From: Tectiglobus sp963922535
Lineage (GTDB): Bacteria > Pseudomonadota > Alphaproteobacteria > Rhizobiales > Hyphomicrobiaceae
DNA: 64,000 nucleotides
Assembly: GCA_963922535.1 (NCBI GenBank)
Contig: CAWUIN010000001.1
Coordinates: 1-64,000, forward strand
Direction of reading: 5' to 3'
In this document: positions 27,393 to 36,002 of the stretch, piece by piece
How the letters are laid out: each line of letters starts with the position of its first letter
How positions within the stretch are numbered: the first letter of the stretch is position 1
The notes under the pieces: generated by a model
What the model saw: the letters and a program-made list of their open reading frames with translations, nothing else
What the model was told of the DNA's origin: nothing
The model's database searches: none
Translations under genes and position numbers: made by a program

Positions 27393-28331
27393 ATGGACAC
27401 CAGTGAGAACGTAGAACCATGCCGCAGTCTTGCCGAGATTGTCCGCGCCTGGCTCGACCATATCTGCCTGGAGCGCGGCTATTCGGAAAACACACGTGTT
27501 GCATATGCCCGTGATGCAGAGCAGTTTTTGGCGCATCTTAGAGGTAAACTCGGCCGGCCCGCCAAATTAACGGACCTTGGCCAGATCGACGGCCGTACGT
27601 TCCGCGCCTTTATGGCCGCACGCCGTCAGCAGGGCGCCTCAAGCCGCTCTCTTGCCCGCACTCTTTCAGCCCTGCGCGCCTTTTTCCGCTGGCTTGAGGT
27701 TGAGGAAATTCTGCACAACCGTGCGATTACGCAGGTAACGCTGCCAAAGGTGCCACGCCTTTTGCCCAGACCGCTGACTGTCGACAAAGCGAAAGATCTG
27801 ATCGGAGCCGGAAGCGAAACAGACCTCGACTGGGTGGCGGCGCGCGATACGGCCGTCCTGCTGCTGCTCTACGGCGCCGGGTTGCGCATTTCCGAGGCGC
27901 TGTCGATCAAACGCCAGGATGCACCAAGCGAAATGCGTGACACGCTGCGTATCGCCGGCAAGGGTGGCAAGGAGCGCATGGTTCCGGTTCTGCCGATCGT
28001 CGTTGCCGCGGTGAAAAGCTATATCAGCCTCTGCCCTTATGAATTGGCCGGCCACCATCCGCTGTTTGTCGGCGTCAAGGGCGGGGCACTGTCAGCGCGC
28101 ATGATCCAGCTGGCGATCGCCAGGTTGCGGGAAAGCCTGGAATTGCCGAACAACGCCACGCCGCACACGCTGCGCCACTCCTTTGCAACGCATCTTCTGG
28201 CCGAAGGCGCCGACCTACGCCAGATCCAGGAACTCTTAGGTCACGCGTCGCTGTCAACCACACAGTCCTACACCGATGTGGAACGCGACCGACTGCTCGC
28301 GATATACGACGCCGCACACCCGCGTGCTTGA
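27393..28331 (+). CDS. xerC: Tyrosine recombinase XerC
   Basis: 312 residues. An N-terminal SAM-like core-binding domain (VRAWLDHICLERGYSENTRVAYARDAEQFLAHL) is followed by a catalytic domain with the Arg in YGAGLRISEALSI, Lys in AGKGGKERMVPV, HTLRHSFATHLL (His, Arg), LGHASLSTTQ (His) and the nucleophile Tyr in QSYTDVERDRLL. This is the housekeeping XerC/D layout rather than a phage integrase. With its partner it resolves chromosome dimers at dif. It is divergent from tgt and no mobile-element hallmarks flank it. XerC is preferred to XerD from the overall motif pattern, but the distinction is not certain. Confidence 0.88.
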   Translation: MDTSENVEPCRSLAEIVRAWLDHICLERGYSENTRVAYARDAEQFLAHLRGKLGRPAKLTDLGQIDGRTFRAFMAARRQQGASSRSLARTLSALRAFFRWLEVEEILHNRAITQVTLPKVPRLLPRPLTVDKAKDLIGAGSETDLDWVAARDTAVLLLLYGAGLRISEALSIKRQDAPSEMRDTLRIAGKGGKERMVPVLPIVVAAVKSYISLCPYELAGHHPLFVGVKGGALSARMIQLAIARLRESLELPNNATPHTLRHSFATHLLAEGADLRQIQELLGHASLSTTQSYTDVERDRLLAIYDAAHPRA

Positions 28332-28419
28332 TGGATAGCGTATCAGTCAATCCGGTCTCGCCGGTCTCGTTCCATGATTTGATGGGGTATCAGTAAAATT
28401 TCTTCTCAAGCCGCGCTAA

Positions 28420-30465
28420 TCAGATATCCAAATCAGTTGCAAAAACGGCACGATCCTGGATAAACCGGAAGCGTGCTTCTGGTTTGGAGCCCATCAGAGC
28501 GTTGATCACCTGGCCGATCTCGCTATGTTCGCCATCGCCAATTTCAACCCTGAGCAGTGTGCGTTTGGCCGGGTTCATAGCTGTTTCTTTTAATTGTGGT
28601 GCATTCATTTCCCCAAGCCCCTTGAAGCGGCTGACGTCAATCTTTTGATTGGCTTTAAAAACACCGGACTCAAGCAATTTCAGGCGCTCACCCTCATCGC
28701 GGGCGTAAAACGTCTTGGCACCCTGCGTCAGTTTGAACAGCGGCGGCACCGCAATATAAAGATGTCCTTTGCCCACAAGATCCGGCATCTCACGGTAGAA
28801 AAAGGTGATCAGCAGCGAAGCAATGTGGGCACCATCAACATCGGCGTCCGTCATGATGATGACGCGCTCGTATCTGAGGTCGTCCACCTTGCAATGCCTT
28901 CCAATGCCACAGCCAAGCGACTGGATGAGATCCGACAGCATCTGGTTCTGGCTCAATTTTTGCGCAGAGGCGCTGGCCACGTTGAGAATCTTACCACGTA
29001 GCGGCAATACGGCTTGCGTTTTTGGATCCCGCGCCTGCTTGGCGGAGCCGCCAGCCGAATCGCCTTCGACGATAAAAATCTCGGTTCCCACTTTGGAATT
29101 GGATGAACAGTCCACAAGCTTGCCCGGCAGCCGTAGCCTGCGCGTTGCGGTTTGCCGTGAAATGTCCTTTTCACGGCGGCGGCGAAGGCGATCTTCAGCT
29201 TGTTCGATCGCCCATTCGAGCAGTTTGTTCGCCTGCTGCGGCGCTTCCGCCAGCCAATGATCGAATGCATCGCGCACGGTTGCCTCAACAATACGGCTAG
29301 CCTCCTGGGTCGCCAGCTTGTCTTTTGTTTGCCCCTGGAACTCTGGCTCCCGGATGAAAACAGACAGCATGCCTGCCGCCGTACCCATGACATCGTCGCC
29401 GGTGATCTGACTGGCCTTTTTGTTGCCGGTCAGTTCGCCGTAAGCCTTGAGACCGCGCGAAAGTGCTGCACGCAGCCCAAGTTCGTGAGTGCCACCGTCA
29501 GGTGTCGGGATGGTATTGCAATAAGAGTGCATGAAGCCGTCGTGGCTGACCACCCAGCCAATCGCCCATTCAACCGAGCCGTGCCCTTTTTCTCTTTCAA
29601 CGCGCCCGGTAAAAAGCTCCTTGGTCACCATCGTCTGGCCCTGAATAGACGCCATCAGATAATCTCTGAGACCGCCAGGGAAATGAAACACGGCCTCAGC
29701 AGGCGTCTCGTCACCAATCAATTCAGGCGCACAGGACCAGCGGATTTCAACGCCGCCGAACAGATAAGCTTTGGAACGCGCCATTTTCATCAGGCGGGCC
29801 GGCTTAAATTTTGCCGTGTCGCGAAAAATTGTGGCGTCCGGAATGAAGCGCACCTTTGTGCCGCGCCGGTTCTTGACAGGCCCGAGTTTCTGCAGCGCGC
29901 CATTGGGTTGGCCGCGATTGAATACCATGCGATAGAGCTGTTGGCCGCGCGCAACCTCTACCTCGAGGACCTCTGACAGCGCGTTGACGACTGACACCCC
30001 AACGCCGTGCAGACCGCCAGATGTATTATAAGCCTTGCCGTCAAATTTACCCCCCGCGTGCAGCGTTGTCATAATGACTTCCAGCGCCGATTTCGCCCTG
30101 AACTTTGGGTGAGGATCGACCGGGATACCACGGCCGTTATCGGCAACCGTCAACGCACCATCGCTCTCCAGGCGAACGTCGATCCAGTTGGCGTGGCCGG
30201 CCACGGCCTCGTCCATGGAGTTGTCTATGACTTCTGAAAACAGGTGATGCAGAGCCCTTTCATCGGTGCCACCGATGTACATGCCAGGCCGCCGCCGGAC
30301 CGGCTCAAGGCCTTCGAGAACTTCAATATCGGCTGCCGTGTAATTGTCAGAGGCGTCAGCGGGTTGGGCGGTACGAGCGTGCTTGCGGGCCATTTTGTCT
30401 TTGGGAGCCTTGGTGTTATTTGAAAAAAGTTCCGGTTGCGAAGATTCTCTCTGGGGGTGTGCCAT
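28420..30465 (-). CDS. parE: DNA topoisomerase IV subunit B
   Basis: 681 residues. The GHKL ATPase domain shows VRRRPGMYIGGTD, the ATP-binding Asn region in HHLFSEVIDNSMDEAVAGHA, DNGRGIPVDPHPK and LHAGGKFDGKAYNTSGGLHGVG. Then come the transducer and the TOPRIM domain with EGDSAGGSAKQARDPKTQAVLPLRGKILNV and the DADVDGAHI metal site. The pattern AKQARDPKTQAVLPLRGKILN and the shorter length point to ParE rather than GyrB. With ParC it decatenates daughter chromosomes. The first 24 residues are unlike the family, and MARKHAR at about 30393 may be the true start. Convergent with xerC. Confidence 0.93.
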   Translation of the reverse strand: MAHPQRESSQPELFSNNTKAPKDKMARKHARTAQPADASDNYTAADIEVLEGLEPVRRRPGMYIGGTDERALHHLFSEVIDNSMDEAVAGHANWIDVRLESDGALTVADNGRGIPVDPHPKFRAKSALEVIMTTLHAGGKFDGKAYNTSGGLHGVGVSVVNALSEVLEVEVARGQQLYRMVFNRGQPNGALQKLGPVKNRRGTKVRFIPDATIFRDTAKFKPARLMKMARSKAYLFGGVEIRWSCAPELIGDETPAEAVFHFPGGLRDYLMASIQGQTMVTKELFTGRVEREKGHGSVEWAIGWVVSHDGFMHSYCNTIPTPDGGTHELGLRAALSRGLKAYGELTGNKKASQITGDDVMGTAAGMLSVFIREPEFQGQTKDKLATQEASRIVEATVRDAFDHWLAEAPQQANKLLEWAIEQAEDRLRRRREKDISRQTATRRLRLPGKLVDCSSNSKVGTEIFIVEGDSAGGSAKQARDPKTQAVLPLRGKILNVASASAQKLSQNQMLSDLIQSLGCGIGRHCKVDDLRYERVIIMTDADVDGAHIASLLITFFYREMPDLVGKGHLYIAVPPLFKLTQGAKTFYARDEGERLKLLESGVFKANQKIDVSRFKGLGEMNAPQLKETAMNPAKRTLLRVEIGDGEHSEIGQVINALMGSKPEARFRFIQDRAVFATDLDI

Positions 30466-30589
30466 CGCACTTTCAGCTCCACTTCAACAATCAAGGGGCA
30501 GGAATTTGCATGAGCCATCGTGACGCAAAGACATTAAGACGGCTCCGGCCGCAGGCGAATCGACTTAGGATTCATGATTATTGGTGACA

Positions 30590-30603
30590 TGTCGTTAACG
30601 ACA
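30590..30603. promoter_or_regulatory. 14-bp perfect palindrome between parE and hemB
   Basis: TGTCGTTAACGACA is self-complementary without a spacer. It lies in the 358-bp divergent region between parE (minus) and hemB (plus), where it could be an operator for either gene. The rest of this region contains nothing I recognise. Confidence 0.35.
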
Positions 30604-30823
30604 ATGCAAGCTGGCAGGCGTGAAGCGCTTTATCTGATTTCGCCAACCGGCTCTCGCGCGACAATTGACGACAGGGCCTAAGATTGTCCGCAGACCTGGG
30701 ATCAGCCACGGAAGATTAAAAAGACATACACCCTTGGCAATAACGTCGATAACATGATAGCAAAATAATACTATCAGGGATTTGCAAATAAGTGAGAAAG
30801 ACGTCTCTTTGGTCAAAAGCACG

Positions 30824-31831
30824 ATGCCAGATTTTGGCGCTTACCCGGCAGTACGCATGCGCCGCAATCGCCAGACGAATTGGTCGCGCCGCCTGAATGC
30901 AGAATACGACCTTACTCCTGCCGATCTCATCTGGCCATTATTCATTGTTGAAGGCACGTGTAAACGTGAAGCGGTTCCTTCAATGCCGGGTGTTGACCGA
31001 TTATCAGCCGATTTGATTGGCGAAGCCGCCGAGCAGGCAACGCAACTCGGCATTCCAGCCATAGCGATCTTTCCCTGCACAAATTCCGATAAGCGCAGCG
31101 ACGATGCCGCCGAAGCTTATAACCCGGAAAACCTCGTCTGCCGCGCCACGCGTGCAGTGCGGGCTCGCGGCCTTGATATCGGTGTAATATGCGATGTCGC
31201 GCTCGATCCTTACACCAGCCATGGCCACGATGGCCTCATGCGTGGCAATGAAATACTCAATGACGAGACGCTCGATGTGCTTGTACGGCAGTCACTGGTA
31301 CAGGCCGAGGCCGGCTGTAATATCATCGCTCCTTCAGACATGATGGATGGCCGCATTGGTGCAATCCGTCAGGCACTTGAAGAAGCCGGTCATCCAAATA
31401 TGCAAATCATGGCTTATTCCGCCAAGTATGCCTCTGCTTTTTACGGTCCGTTCCGCGATGCCATCGGATCGTCCGGCACGCTCAGAGGCGATAAGCGGAC
31501 GTACCAGATGGACCCTGCGAACGGCCATGAAGCGCTGCGCGAGATTGCCCTCGATCTAGCAGAGGGCGCCGACATGATCATTGTCAAACCGGGATTGCCG
31601 TATCTGGATATTATCCGCCAGGCCAAGGACACCTTCGGCGTACCAACCTTCGCCTACCAGGTCTCCGGTGAATATGCCATGGTGCAGGCCGCAGCCCAGA
31701 ACGGCTGGCTCGATGGCGAACAAGCCATGATGGAGAGCCTTCTTGCCTTTAAACGCGCAGGCTGCAATGGCATGCTGACTTACTTCGCACCAATGGCAGC
31801 AAGGCTTCTAAAGGAGCGCAACAGGTTTTAG
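30824..31831 (+). CDS. hemB: Delta-aminolevulinic acid dehydratase (porphobilinogen synthase)
   Basis: 335 residues from ATG 30824 (MPDFGAYPAVRMRRNRQTNW); an upstream in-frame TTG at 30782 is less likely. Condenses two 5-aminolevulinate molecules to porphobilinogen in heme synthesis. Both active-site lysines are present, in MAYSAKYASAFYGPFRDA and IIVKPGLPYLDII. The metal region reads DVALDPYTSHGHDG, where the zinc-type enzymes have three Cys; the Asp form indicates a Mg/K-dependent enzyme, as in Bradyrhizobium and Pseudomonas. Located alone, divergent from parE; heme supply links it in function to the oxidase genes earlier in the window. Confidence 0.95.
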   Translation: MPDFGAYPAVRMRRNRQTNWSRRLNAEYDLTPADLIWPLFIVEGTCKREAVPSMPGVDRLSADLIGEAAEQATQLGIPAIAIFPCTNSDKRSDDAAEAYNPENLVCRATRAVRARGLDIGVICDVALDPYTSHGHDGLMRGNEILNDETLDVLVRQSLVQAEAGCNIIAPSDMMDGRIGAIRQALEEAGHPNMQIMAYSAKYASAFYGPFRDAIGSSGTLRGDKRTYQMDPANGHEALREIALDLAEGADMIIVKPGLPYLDIIRQAKDTFGVPTFAYQVSGEYAMVQAAAQNGWLDGEQAMMESLLAFKRAGCNGMLTYFAPMAARLLKERNRF

Positions 31832-31916
31832 AGCTGCAGGAATTCTATCTCCTGGAAACTACACCTTGATTTCATACGCCCAGCGTGCGCGTCCGGAACA
31901 TCGGCATCCCCTTAAT

Positions 31917-33095
31917 CTATTTATAAGGATCTGCTGCATCACGCAGGCCATCGCCGAGAAAGTTAAAGGCAAGGACTACTAGGATCACAGGGATAACGGG
32001 CAGCATGAGCCAGGGGTAAAGAGCAACGGCGTTTATGTTCTGTGCCTGCGTCAGCAATACCCCCCAACTGACAATCGGCTCACGCAACCCAAGGCCGAGA
32101 AAACTCAGCGCCGTTTCGCCTAAGATCATACTGGGTATCGCCAGCGTTGCAGAAGCGATCAGGTGGCTTGTAAATCCAGGAATAAGATGGCGGCTGACAA
32201 TCCGCCCCCCGCCAGCACCCATCAACTGAGCTGCCAGCACATAATCCTCTTCGCGCAATGAAAGTAGCTTAGAGCGGACAGACCGTGCCAACCCGGTCCA
32301 TTCAATCAAGCCCAAAATCACAGTAATAAAAAAGTAAACGGCCAGCGCGCTCCAGGTAATTGGAACAAGCGCCCCGATAACAAGCCAAAGCGGAATTGAC
32401 GGCAAACTCTGCAGCACTTCGATCAGACGCTGGACAATCAGATCCGTCATTCCACCGTAATACCCGGCAATGCCGCCAAGAACAACGCCAAGCACAATGC
32501 TCACCGCCACGCCGACAAGGCCGATGGTCAGCGAAATTCGGGCTCCGTAAATGATACGGGAAAGAACGTCATGGCCAAGTTTATCCGTGCCAAGCAGAAA
32601 CGCATGCCCACCTTCGGCCGGACAGAAAAAATGCCAGTCGGTTTTATAAAAGCCCCAGAATTCATACTGATCGCCACGGCAGAAAAAGCGCAAGTGCTCA
32701 ATCCTGTTTTTATCCGGCGTGTACTCGCGTTTGAGGGTCTCCATATTGAGGTTAAAATCCATGCCATAGACAAAAGGCCCCTCGAACTTGCCGTTATGAA
32801 AGAAATGCACAGTCTGCGGCGGTGCGTAGATGTAATCGATATTGCGCGATTGATAATTATAGGGCGACAGAAACTCAGCAATCAAAACCATGAAATAAAG
32901 CAGCGCGAGAAAGACTGCCGACACAACCGCCAGTTTGTGACGGCGAAACTTCCACCACATCAGCCGCCATTGCGAGGCGAGATAGACCGTCTCCTGCTCT
33001 TTGGTCAGGCGCTCGATAGAACGAGGATCAAACGGCTGGTCGTTCACATAATGGTGCATTTCAGCACCAGGTGCCGGCAACGGAGAAATCCTCAT
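31917..33095 (-). CDS. Peptide-type ABC importer, inner-membrane permease (OppC/DppC family)
   Basis: 392 residues, longer than most DppC proteins. An N-terminal OppC_N segment (SQWRLMWWKFRRHKLAVVSAVFLALL) is followed by a periplasmic loop of about 110 residues rich in aromatic residues (YIYAPPQTVHFFHNGKFEGP), then HDVLSRIIYGARISL and five helices. The EAA-like loop (GAGGGRIVSRHLIPGF) and LGLGLREPIVSWGVLL close the family pattern. The big loop between helices 1 and 2 is typical of a rhizobial subgroup. It overlaps the upstream permease gene by 4 bp and is the last gene of the four-gene operon. Confidence 0.92.
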   Translation of the reverse strand: MRISPLPAPGAEMHHYVNDQPFDPRSIERLTKEQETVYLASQWRLMWWKFRRHKLAVVSAVFLALLYFMVLIAEFLSPYNYQSRNIDYIYAPPQTVHFFHNGKFEGPFVYGMDFNLNMETLKREYTPDKNRIEHLRFFCRGDQYEFWGFYKTDWHFFCPAEGGHAFLLGTDKLGHDVLSRIIYGARISLTIGLVGVAVSIVLGVVLGGIAGYYGGMTDLIVQRLIEVLQSLPSIPLWLVIGALVPITWSALAVYFFITVILGLIEWTGLARSVRSKLLSLREEDYVLAAQLMGAGGGRIVSRHLIPGFTSHLIASATLAIPSMILGETALSFLGLGLREPIVSWGVLLTQAQNINAVALYPWLMLPVIPVILVVLAFNFLGDGLRDAADPYK

Positions 33096-34090
33096 TTTGT
33101 CTCGCCTCCAGTCAGTCGAATGCGGGGATCCAGGATTGCCAGCGCGATGTCGGAAATCAGCACGCCAATGACGGTCAGAAAGGCCAGAAACATCAGGAAA
33201 GAACCGGCAAGATACATGTCCTGGCTCTGCAGGGCGCGAATGAGCAGCGGCCCGGTTGTCTCAAGCGAAAGCACGATGGCAACGATCTCCGCACCTGAGA
33301 CGATGGTTGGCAGAAGCTTGCCGATGTCTGCAATAAAAAAGTTAAGCGACATCCGAAGCGGATATTTAACCAGCGCTCGAAACGGTGCAAGCCCCTTGGC
33401 TTTGGCAGTTGTCACATACTGTTTTTGCAACTCATCGAGCAGATTGGCCCGCAATGTGCGGATCATGCCAGCCGTGCCGGCCGTGCCAATCACGATCACG
33501 GGAATCCAAAGATGCTCCAGAATAGAGACGAATTTCGCCCAACTCATCGGCGCATTGACAAATTCCGGCGCCATTAAGCCGCCAATCGACGTGTCGAAGT
33601 AAACGTTTGCCAGATACATTAAGAGAAGTGCCAGAAGAAAATTCGGCGTTGCAATGCCGAGCAACCCGAGAAAGGTCAAGCCGTAATCGCCCCAGCTGTA
33701 CTGATGCGTGGCAGAGTAAATGCCGATTGGAAACGCAATGATCCAGGTGACGATAATTGTCACAAAGGCTACCAACATCGTAAAGAACAGACGGTCACCC
33801 ACCACCTCGTTAACCGGCAACTCATACTCAAAGGAATAGCCGAGATCCCCTTGCGCCAGGCCCGAAACCCAAATTAAGTAGCGTTCGACTGGGTGCTTGT
33901 CGAAACCGTACTCGCGCTTGAGCTCCTCGATTTGTTTGGGATCGACATTTTCGCCTTGCGCCTCGAGTTCCGCCATATAGCTTTCGAAGTAATCGCCGGG
34001 CGGCAGTTCAATAAGTATGAAAACTAAAACGCTGATGATCAACAATGTTGGGATCATCATCAGGATGCGGCGTAAAATATAACCGAACAT
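33092..34090 (-). CDS. Peptide-type ABC importer, inner-membrane permease (OppB/DppB family)
   Basis: 332 residues, about six transmembrane helices. N-terminal MFGYILRRILMMIPTLLIISVLVFILIELPPGD is classic for DppB/OppB proteins; the core has QYSWGDYGLTFLGLLGIATPNFLLALLLMYL and the EAA loop TAKAKGLAPFRALVKYPLRMSLN. It pairs with the downstream OppC-type permease to form the translocation channel for peptides or a similar solute. It starts 19 bp after the binding-protein gene and overlaps the next gene by 4 bp. Confidence 0.93.
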   Translation of the reverse strand: MFGYILRRILMMIPTLLIISVLVFILIELPPGDYFESYMAELEAQGENVDPKQIEELKREYGFDKHPVERYLIWVSGLAQGDLGYSFEYELPVNEVVGDRLFFTMLVAFVTIIVTWIIAFPIGIYSATHQYSWGDYGLTFLGLLGIATPNFLLALLLMYLANVYFDTSIGGLMAPEFVNAPMSWAKFVSILEHLWIPVIVIGTAGTAGMIRTLRANLLDELQKQYVTTAKAKGLAPFRALVKYPLRMSLNFFIADIGKLLPTIVSGAEIVAIVLSLETTGPLLIRALQSQDMYLAGSFLMFLAFLTVIGVLISDIALAILDPRIRLTGGETK

Positions 34091-34109
34091 AAGAACCGCT
34101 CCTTATTAT

Positions 34110-36002
34110 TTATTCTGCGAACCAGAACGTATCCGGCCTGTAAATCCCAAAGTACGCCGATGGTTCATAACTCCAGGTGCCGTTCTTAGGGACGTTCTGC
34201 AGGTTCGGAGCGTGCGCAACCGGTTGCATGGACCCGTTCACCGTCCCGATTGAGAAGACCTGATCGGCGTGGATAGTCAGCATTTTGTGCCATATACTGC
34301 GGCGTTCATCGGTGCTGGACGAGCGCTCCCATCGTTTGAGCAACGCAACCAGTTGTCTGGCTTCCGGCAAATCCGGAGCCTCGCCGGCCCTGCCCTTCGT
34401 CCAGTAATAATCCCCCCATTGCGGCCATTGATAATGCTGTTTGGAGGTTGGTGCGAAATCCAGCGGGCTGAAATCCGGCGTCGCAAGGCCGTTATCATAG
34501 CCGGGCCATGCGGAAATCACAGTATCACCTGAATAAACGCGATTGCGGAACAGATCCCGATGCGTCGGGCGCGGATACATCAAAATACCGATCTTGCTCC
34601 AGCTATCGCGTATAAGCGAGAGCACGTCGGTTTGCATCGTGTTCTCACCGGTTGTTTCAAGAATAAGTTCAGCGCGTCGGCCGTCTGGAAGAAGGCGGAT
34701 ACCATCACGCCCGCGTTTGGCCAGTATGGTCTGATCAAGCAGTCGATTGGCCTCATCAAGATCGAAGCGGCTGTATGCACTGGCATATTCCGGCTTAAAG
34801 AGCGGGCTCTCCGGCACCACCGTATTAGCGCTCTCTTTTGCCAATCCAAAAAAGATCGCCTTGTTGATCTCACGGCGATTGATTGCCAGCGACAGGGCGC
34901 GGCGCACGTTGACATCGCGAAACGCAGCGCGCCATGCCTCATCCTTAGTGTTGAGATTGGGATATATCGCCAGTGCCGAACCAACGGTGTGTTTCCACAG
35001 TTCGACCTTGATCACATCGCGCTTTTCTGCAGCTTTGAGAAACGTATAATCATCGAAGCGAACATAGCGGCCCTGCAAATCACTGTCGCCACTGCCGGTT
35101 TTGGCTGGAATAAGCGAATTCGAACCAATCGCTACCGTCAGGTAATCCGCGTACGGCAGTTGCTGGCCTTTTGCATCGATCCGATGGAAATAAGGGTTAC
35201 GCGCAAACTCATAAAGAGAAGATGGTGGATTGGTCTGCAATTGCCAGGCTTCCAGCGTCGGCATACGCATATCTGAAGGCAACTCCTGACGCGCCAGTTT
35301 ATTGAATGAACTGGCCCATTTATCGTTGGCTTTGTCAGTTGCATATTTGCTGTGAAATTGTTTGAGAAAATGTCCAGGCGCGTAAATATAAAGCGGTCGT
35401 GTCCCGGCAATTGCCGACAGGAAATAAGGGTTTGGCGCATCCCAGGTATAACGCACCGTATAATTATCAAGGACCTCGAAAACGGGAGGCTTGTCATTCA
35501 CCAGCAGATGGCGGTGCACCCCGCCCGGCGAAAGCTCCTTGTTGTTCGCGATATCCTCCCAATAAAACCTGAAGTCTTCCGCCGTAAACGGATGGCCATC
35601 CGACCACTTATGCCCGGGCCTGAGATGCAAAGTGAACTGACGGCCATCCTGGACATCGAAGCGCTCCAGGATGTCGGCCTCAAGTTCCAACCTGGAATTA
35701 TAGCCGACCAGGCGCGCATAGCCATAATAGGCAACCATGCGTATGTCTTTTTCGCGCCCCATCAGCATGCGAATGCGCCCGCCGTAGCGGCCGATCCTGT
35801 TGCCATCAGCAGCCAGATCGATAAGCTTTGGCGTATTGGGCAGACGCTCCTTGATCGGTGGAAGTTGGCCTGCTGCAACACGACTACGCAGTAATGGTGC
35901 TTCCATAAATGTTTCAGGCGCCTGGGCTGCAGCCGGGTACAGATGGCACGCTGCAAGCCACAGAAAAGCAACAAAGCGAAAGATGTTTATACGTAAGTTC
36001 AT
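34110..36002 (-). CDS. Peptide-type ABC importer, periplasmic solute-binding protein (family 5)
   Basis: 630 residues with a signal peptide (about 1-26, ending AAAQA). The SBP_bac_5 fold is seen in EADILERFDVQDGRQFTLHLRPGHKWSDGHPFTAEDFRFYWED, the FRDVNVRRALSLAINRREI segment, and a C-terminal WHKMLTIHADQVFSIGTV. It is longer than DppA or OppA and ends in an aromatic tail (YEPSAYFGIYRPDTFWFAE). The ligand is unknown; family members bind peptides, nickel or opine-like compounds. Its start overlaps the ATPase stop by 4 bp, so all four genes are one operon. Confidence 0.93.
   Translation of the reverse strand: MNLRINIFRFVAFLWLAACHLYPAAAQAPETFMEAPLLRSRVAAGQLPPIKERLPNTPKLIDLAADGNRIGRYGGRIRMLMGREKDIRMVAYYGYARLVGYNSRLELEADILERFDVQDGRQFTLHLRPGHKWSDGHPFTAEDFRFYWEDIANNKELSPGGVHRHLLVNDKPPVFEVLDNYTVRYTWDAPNPYFLSAIAGTRPLYIYAPGHFLKQFHSKYATDKANDKWASSFNKLARQELPSDMRMPTLEAWQLQTNPPSSLYEFARNPYFHRIDAKGQQLPYADYLTVAIGSNSLIPAKTGSGDSDLQGRYVRFDDYTFLKAAEKRDVIKVELWKHTVGSALAIYPNLNTKDEAWRAAFRDVNVRRALSLAINRREINKAIFFGLAKESANTVVPESPLFKPEYASAYSRFDLDEANRLLDQTILAKRGRDGIRLLPDGRRAELILETTGENTMQTDVLSLIRDSWSKIGILMYPRPTHRDLFRNRVYSGDTVISAWPGYDNGLATPDFSPLDFAPTSKQHYQWPQWGDYYWTKGRAGEAPDLPEARQLVALLKRWERSSSTDERRSIWHKMLTIHADQVFSIGTVNGSMQPVAHAPNLQNVPKNGTWSYEPSAYFGIYRPDTFWFAE

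Noticed and set aside
27393..28331. Tyrosine recombinase as sign of an integrated element
   Set aside because: Its motifs and length fit housekeeping XerC, and flanks carry tgt and parE with no att-like repeats.
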